This document shows positions 60,296 through 64,000 of a stretch of 64,000 nt of DNA, one piece after another (position 1 is the first letter of the stretch; every line of letters starts with the position of its first letter). The notes beneath the pieces are model-generated. The model ran no database searches. It worked only from the letters and a program-made list of their open reading frames with translations, and was not told where the DNA came from. The position numbers and the translations under genes were made by a program. This DNA comes from Collinsella aerofaciens (GTDB lineage Bacteria; Actinomycetota; Coriobacteriia; Coriobacteriales; Coriobacteriaceae): assembly GCF_028209395.1 (NCBI RefSeq), contig NZ_JAQLDQ010000003.1, positions 62,001 through 126,000 on the forward strand, read 5' to 3'.

Positions 60296-60922
60296 ATGTC
60301 TACCAAGATTGAAGTCAATGCCATGGGCGATGCCTGCCCGCTGCCCGTCGTCAAGACGCTCAAAGCTCTGAAGCAGCTCGATGGCGAGGGCGCCGTCGTG
60401 ACCTCGGTCGACAACGAGACCGCCGTCAAGAACATCTCCAAGATGGCGCAGGAGAAAGGCTGCACGGCCTCGGTCGAGAAGGTTTCTGACGCCGAGTGGC
60501 ACGTGACCGTGGCGACCTCTGGCGCCGTTGCCATGGCCGATCCCGAGCAGGATGGCGCTGCCTTCTGTGATGCCAGCGCCGGCAAGGGCAGGCTCGTCAT
60601 TTCCGTCTACACCGACTGCATGGGCCGTGGCGACGACGAGCTGGGCCACAAGCTCATGAAGGCGTTTATCTTTGCCGTGACGCAGCAGGAGGAGCTGCCC
60701 GCGACCATGCTGTTCTACAACGGCGGCGCCAAGCTCACCGTTGAGGGCTCGCCGGTGCTCGACGACCTGAAGGGCCTGGCCGAGCAGGGCGTCGAGATTC
60801 TCACCTGTGGTACCTGCCTCGACCACTATGGCATTAAAGACCAGCTTGCGGTGGGCGAGGTCACCAACATGTACGTGATCGTGGAGAAGATGGAGCAGGC
60901 CGTGCGCGTCGTGCGCCCGTAG
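60296..60922 (+). CDS. yedF: YedF-family selenium metabolism protein (TusA-like plus DsrE-like)
   Basis: A 208-residue protein of TIGR03527. Residues 1-75 are a TusA-like sulfur/selenium carrier domain with GDACPLPVVKT carrying the active Cys. Residues about 100-205 are DsrE-like, with YTDCMGRGDDELGHKL and ILTCGTCLDHYGI. Found only in selenium-using organisms and usually beside selD. The ATG at 60296 follows AAAGGA. Confidence 0.92.
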   Translation: MSTKIEVNAMGDACPLPVVKTLKALKQLDGEGAVVTSVDNETAVKNISKMAQEKGCTASVEKVSDAEWHVTVATSGAVAMADPEQDGAAFCDASAGKGRLVISVYTDCMGRGDDELGHKLMKAFIFAVTQQEELPATMLFYNGGAKLTVEGSPVLDDLKGLAEQGVEILTCGTCLDHYGIKDQLAVGEVTNMYVIVEKMEQAVRVVRP

Positions 60923-60941
60923 CGTATTGGTTGGAGTTGCC

Positions 60942-61193
60942 ATGAGGGAGAAGCGCCCGGCGCTTGTCATCACGTTTCCCACCACGGCGGCCGCCATGGG
61001 GTGCGAGACCCTATGCATCGAGCGCGGCCTTCCCGGGCGAACGATTCCCGTGCCCGGGGAGGTCGCTGCCGGCTGCGGTCTGGCGTGGAAGGCGTTGCCT
61101 GCCGATGAGGAACTGCTGCGCGCCGAGCTTGCCGCAGCGGGCATTCCCACCGAGGGCTATACCGTGATTGATATGTGGGAGGTCGTGCGATGA
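60942..61193 (+). CDS. DUF3343 putative Se/S carrier protein
   Basis: An 83-residue protein of the DUF3343 family, proposed as a selenium or sulfur carrier because it co-occurs with selD and yedF. Visible features are LVITFPTTAAAMGCETLC near the start, GRTIPVPGEVAAGCGLAWK in the middle with conserved Cys, and a short C-terminal half. The ATG follows TTGGAG and the stop overlaps the next gene's ATG by 4 bases. Confidence 0.88.
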   Translation: MREKRPALVITFPTTAAAMGCETLCIERGLPGRTIPVPGEVAAGCGLAWKALPADEELLRAELAAAGIPTEGYTVIDMWEVVR

Positions 61194-62329
61194 TCTATCT
61201 GGATAACGCGGCGACGACCATGCACAAGCCGCAGACGGTCATCGATGCCGTGACGCAGGCGATGTACTCGCTCGGCAATGCCGGGCGCGGCGCCACGTCG
61301 GGTGCCCTCGATGCCGCTCGTACGATTCACGCTTGCCGTGCCAAGCTCGCGCGCCTTTTGGGTTGCCCGAGGGCGGACCATGTGTGCTTTACGCCCAACT
61401 CCACGGCGGCGCTCAACACCGCCATCAACGGGGTGGTGCGCCCCGGCGACCATGTGGTCACAACGGTGCTCGAGCACAACTCCGTGCTGCGTCCGCTCAA
61501 CCGCCTGGCGGCAGAGCAGGGTGTGGCCGTTGAGCACGCGGGCTGCGACGCGAACGGTGCGCTCGACTACGAAGAGCTTGAGCGGCTGGTGACGCCTGAC
61601 ACGCGTGCCGTCGTGGTGACGCATGCCTCCAACGTGACCGGCAACGCCGTTGACGTTACACGCGTGGCGGCCATGGCCCATGCGGCCGGCGCGCTCGTGA
61701 TTGTCGATGCTTCGCAGTCGGCCGGCACCGTGAAGATTGACATGCAGGCGATGGGCCTCGACATCGTGTGCTTTACCGGCCACAAGGGACTGATGGGCCC
61801 GCAGGGGACCGGCGGTCTGGCCGTGGCGGAGGGCGTCGACGTGGCGCCCTGGGCTATGGGCGGCACTGGTGTACACAGCTTCGATGAGCTGCAGCCACTG
61901 GAGTGGCCCACGCGCCTGGAGGCAGGTACGCTCAACGGCCATGGCATCGCGGGCCTTTCCGCTGGTCTCGACTTTATCGAGGCCCAGGGTGGGGTCGAGG
62001 CGATTGCTGTCCACGAGCGTGCGCTCGCCGATCGCTTCCTTGCCGGCGTGCGCGAGATTCCGGGGATTAAGCTCTACGGTGCCTTCGACCAGCCGACGCG
62101 CTCTGCGATCGTGTCGCTCAACGTGGGCGATATCGACTCTGCTGAGATCTCGGATGCGCTCATGCAAGGGTGGGGGATTGCGACGCGCCCCGGCGCCCAC
62201 TGCGCTCCGCTCATGCACCGCGCACTGGGGACCGAGCGCCAGGGTGTCGTTCGTTTCTCGTTTGGGTATTTCAACACGGACGAGGAAGTCGACACCGCGA
62301 TTGACGCTCTGCGCGATTTAGCCTGCTAA
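61190..62329 (+). CDS. NifS/CsdB-like class V aminotransferase (cysteine desulfurase, Se donor candidate)
   Basis: A 379-residue PLP enzyme. MIYLDNAATTMHKP is the N-terminal signature, THASNVTGNAVDV and VDASQSAGTVKIDM bind PLP, the Schiff-base Lys is in CFTGHKGLMGPQGTGG, and the catalytic Cys loop is RPGAHCAPLMH. It takes S or Se from cysteine or selenocysteine. Overlap with DUF3343 (ATGA) and the cluster context suggest it feeds selenium to the carrier and SelD. Confidence 0.93.
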   Translation: MIYLDNAATTMHKPQTVIDAVTQAMYSLGNAGRGATSGALDAARTIHACRAKLARLLGCPRADHVCFTPNSTAALNTAINGVVRPGDHVVTTVLEHNSVLRPLNRLAAEQGVAVEHAGCDANGALDYEELERLVTPDTRAVVVTHASNVTGNAVDVTRVAAMAHAAGALVIVDASQSAGTVKIDMQAMGLDIVCFTGHKGLMGPQGTGGLAVAEGVDVAPWAMGGTGVHSFDELQPLEWPTRLEAGTLNGHGIAGLSAGLDFIEAQGGVEAIAVHERALADRFLAGVREIPGIKLYGAFDQPTRSAIVSLNVGDIDSAEISDALMQGWGIATRPGAHCAPLMHRALGTERQGVVRFSFGYFNTDEEVDTAIDALRDLAC

Positions 62330-62343
62330 AGCGTATATACTTG

Positions 62344-62373
62344 CGGGACGGGTCTTTTGCCCGTCCCGTTTTT
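62344..62373 (+). terminator. Intrinsic terminator closing the selenium operon
   Basis: CGGGACGGG and CCCGTCCCG pair around TCTTTTG, then TTTTT. Confidence 0.92.
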
Positions 62374-62524
62374 GTTTCAAGACTTTAGTCTGCTGGCCGC
62401 GCAGCGGCCAGCTTTAAACCACCCGCTACGCGGGTGGAGACAAACGGCTTTGCAAAGCCGCCCCTCCGACCGATATTGACGATTGTTCAGGCCGTCAAGA
62501 ATTCGAGTCGAAGGGGTGGTCGCC

Positions 62525-62983
62525 ATGGCCCAGAAGGCCTACAGCCTTTCCCACACGAAGTGGATGTGCAAGTACCACATCGTGTTCACGCCGAAGTATA
62601 GGCGCAAAGTGATCTACAACCAAATCAGGAGCGACATAGGGGAGATCCTCAGGAAGCTGTGCGAGTACAAGGGGATCGAGATAATCGAGGGGCACCTGAT
62701 GCCCGACCACGTGCACGTGCTGCTGGCGATCCCGCCGAAGTACAGCGTCGCGAGCGTCATGGGCTACCTGAAGGGGAAGAGCTCGCTGATGATATTCGAC
62801 AGGCACGCCAACCTCAAGTACAAGTTCGGCAACAGGAAGTTCTGGGCGGAGGGCTACTACGTGTCCACCGTCGGCCTGAACGAGGCGACGATCGCCAAGT
62901 ACATCAGGGAGCAGGAGTCCCACGACATCGCGCTGGACAGGCTGAGCGTGAAGGAGTACGAGGACCCCTTCAAGAGGGGGTGA
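62525..62983 (+). CDS. tnpA: IS200-family Y1 transposase TnpA
   Basis: A 152-residue HUH single-strand transposase. The HUH metal motif is in MPDHVHVLLAIPP, the catalytic Tyr region in FWAEGYYVSTVGLNE, and CKYHIVFTPKYRRK opens the protein. It is complete. Codon use (many AGG, CTG, AAG) differs from its neighbours, in line with transfer. The ATG at 62525 follows AAGGGG. Confidence 0.95.
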   Translation: MAQKAYSLSHTKWMCKYHIVFTPKYRRKVIYNQIRSDIGEILRKLCEYKGIEIIEGHLMPDHVHVLLAIPPKYSVASVMGYLKGKSSLMIFDRHANLKYKFGNRKFWAEGYYVSTVGLNEATIAKYIREQESHDIALDRLSVKEYEDPFKRG

Positions 62984-63095
62984 TCCTGCCGGTTCGACCG
63001 GCGCGCCACGGGTCAAGATGCACTAGGCCTGGACGAAGTCCGGGCCCGCGCCTTTAGACGCGAGCCCGGGGCCCGTGGGTTATACCCTAAGAGCA

Positions 63096-63118
63096 AACCA
63101 CCCTTTTTAAGGGTGGTT
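63096..63118. other. Perfect palindrome before brnQ
   Basis: AACCACCCTT and AAGGGTGGTT pair around TTT. The sequence AAACCACCC with GGGTGG also occurs in the left end of the insertion sequence (62417-62437), so it may be the element's right-end hairpin, or a leader hairpin of brnQ. Confidence 0.6.
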
Positions 63119-63144
63119 CTGATTTCGACCCGAAAGGTGGTCCT

Positions 63145-64000
63145 ATGGCATCATCCGCCCCGCGCGGTCTGCGCTCCGACCATGTCGTCACCGTCGGCAT
63201 CGCCCTGTTCTCGATGCTCTTTGGCGCCGGCAACCTCATTATTCCGCCGCTGCTGGCGCTGCAGGCAGGCTCTGCCACGCCGCTCGCCATGCTTGGCTTT
63301 CTGATTGCCGCCATCGGCCTGCCCGTCATGGGCTTTATCGCCGTGGCACTTGCCGGAACGGCGCGCGAGCTTGCCGGTCGCGTGCACCCCAAGTTTGGCG
63401 AGTTTTTTGTCGCGGCGGTCTATTTAGCGATCGGCCCGTGCCTGGCTATTCCGCGCACGAGCTCCACGGCCTTCGAGATGCTGGTGCCGCTGCTGCCGGA
63501 GGGCGTCTCGCTTGGCACGGCTCGCCTGGTGTTTGCCGTTGGCTTCTTTGTCGTCGCGTTTGCACTCACGCTGCGCCCGGGCGTTATCACACGCGTGCTC
63601 GGTCGTATTACGGGCCCCGCGCTCATCGCGCTCATCGTGTTGGTCGTTGGTGCCGCCGTGATCTCGCCGCTGGGGCCGGCTGCTGCTCCGCAGACTCCCT
63701 ATGATGCCGGTGCCGCGGTCCAGGGCTTTCTGACCGGCTACCAGACCATGGACCTGCTCGCGTCGCTCGCCTTTGGCATTATCATCGCCGAGACTATCCA
63801 CGAGCTGGGCGTGACCGATGACAAGCGCGTGGCCTTCGAGATCTCGCGCTCCGGTGTGATCGCTGGCGTGCTCATGGCCATCATCTACTGCGGCCTGGCG
63901 CTTGCCGGCATGCAGCTCGGCACGGTTATGCCCGATGCCACCAACGGTGCCGCCATCCTCGCTCGTTCGGCCTCTATGCACTTTGGCCTTGCCGGCACGG
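63145..64000 (+). CDS. brnQ: Branched-chain amino acid transporter, BrnQ/LIVCS family (3' truncated by window)
   Basis: The first 285 residues of a sodium-coupled Leu/Ile/Val carrier; the gene runs out of the window. DHVVTVGIALFSMLFGAGNLIIPP is the family N-terminal signature with the unwound helix-1 GAGN motif, and at least eight helices follow; PRTSSTAFE in helix 3 is also typical. The ATG follows AAAGGTGG. The insertion sequence separates it from the selenium operon. Confidence 0.93.
   Translation, partial: MASSAPRGLRSDHVVTVGIALFSMLFGAGNLIIPPLLALQAGSATPLAMLGFLIAAIGLPVMGFIAVALAGTARELAGRVHPKFGEFFVAAVYLAIGPCLAIPRTSSTAFEMLVPLLPEGVSLGTARLVFAVGFFVVAFALTLRPGVITRVLGRITGPALIALIVLVVGAAVISPLGPAAAPQTPYDAGAAVQGFLTGYQTMDLLASLAFGIIIAETIHELGVTDDKRVAFEISRSGVIAGVLMAIIYCGLALAGMQLGTVMPDATNGAAILARSASMHFGLAGT

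Larger units (their letters stand above)
62381..63122 (+). mobile_element. IS200-type insertion sequence (IS200/IS605 family), limits approximate
   Basis: The element contains a Y1 transposase and subterminal hairpins instead of inverted terminal repeats. Left: GCTGGCCGC/GCGGCCAGC (62392-62412), CCACCCGC/GCGGGTGG (62419-62437) and CGGCTTT/AAAGCCG (62445-62460). Right: GCCGG/CCGGC (62988-63002) and a GC-rich hairpin with TTTAGA in its loop (63040-63069). TTTAG occurs near both ends. There is no tnpB. The exact right end is uncertain. Confidence 0.7.

Overview
The window is 64 kb of GC-rich (about 60 percent) bacterial chromosome. The Actinobacteria-style division set (ftsW, murG, murC, murB, ftsQ, ftsZ, pgeF, yggS, sepF, yggT, divIVA with no ftsA), the anaerobic iron-sulfur enzymes, the selenocysteine-encoding selD and the base composition point to a Coriobacteriia member, most likely Collinsella or a close gut relative. 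That placement is inference; no 16S gene is present. I see no tRNA gene, CRISPR array or prophage.

Layout. 1-6.6 kb: end of the division/cell-wall cluster, cut at the left edge inside ftsW. 6.8-12.1 kb: pgeF overlapping a complete pstSCAB-phoU phosphate operon. 12.2-14.8 kb: yggS, sepF, yggT (apparently with a non-ATG/GTG/TTG start) and divIVA. 14.9-20.8 kb: nitroreductase, a Pit transporter with its DUF47 partner, a Bax-inhibitor-like membrane protein, a PARG-like macrodomain protein and an SGNH hydrolase. 20.9-26.3 kb: thiD and TPP-riboswitch-controlled thiC, yaaA, M18 aminopeptidase. 26.5-41.7 kb: polA, two HAD phosphatases, argG (with an Arg-rich leader peptide) and argH, ndk, rpiB, cysteine desulfidase, rpsA, the RNase P RNA gene rnpB and yigZ. 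41.9-48.4 kb: metY-like sulfhydrylase, MFS exporter, xpt, a GGQ release-factor-like protein, a lipid kinase and a CLC channel. 48.6-54.1 kb: molybdenum block moeA-mogA-modABC; ModB carries an extra secreted N-terminal domain. 54.2-62.3 kb: two double-cubane/2-hydroxyacyl-CoA-dehydratase-like proteins, their ATP-dependent activator, a GT4 glycosyltransferase, selD with an in-frame UGA at codon 17, yedF, a DUF3343 Se/S carrier and a NifS-like cysteine desulfurase. 62.4-64 kb: an IS200 element and the start of a BrnQ transporter.

How the genes work together. The final block is the most interesting: selenium mobilisation (desulfurase, carrier, YedF, SelD) is tightly packed with a glycosyltransferase that overlaps selD, and follows a radical-type ATP-driven iron-sulfur reductase set. 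This suggests either a selenium-containing small molecule or a selenium-dependent redox enzyme system. A second strong signal is a 24-codon leader peptide upstream of argG with six Arg codons in its last eleven sense codons, flanked downstream by mutually exclusive hairpins, as expected for arginine attenuation. The window also holds several families of dispersed inverted repeats in intergenic gaps: two large stem-loops sharing an internal motif, a set of GTGACAAAGGGAC / GCGGTGAAATAGGGAC palindromes, and a roughly 65-base repeat found twice.
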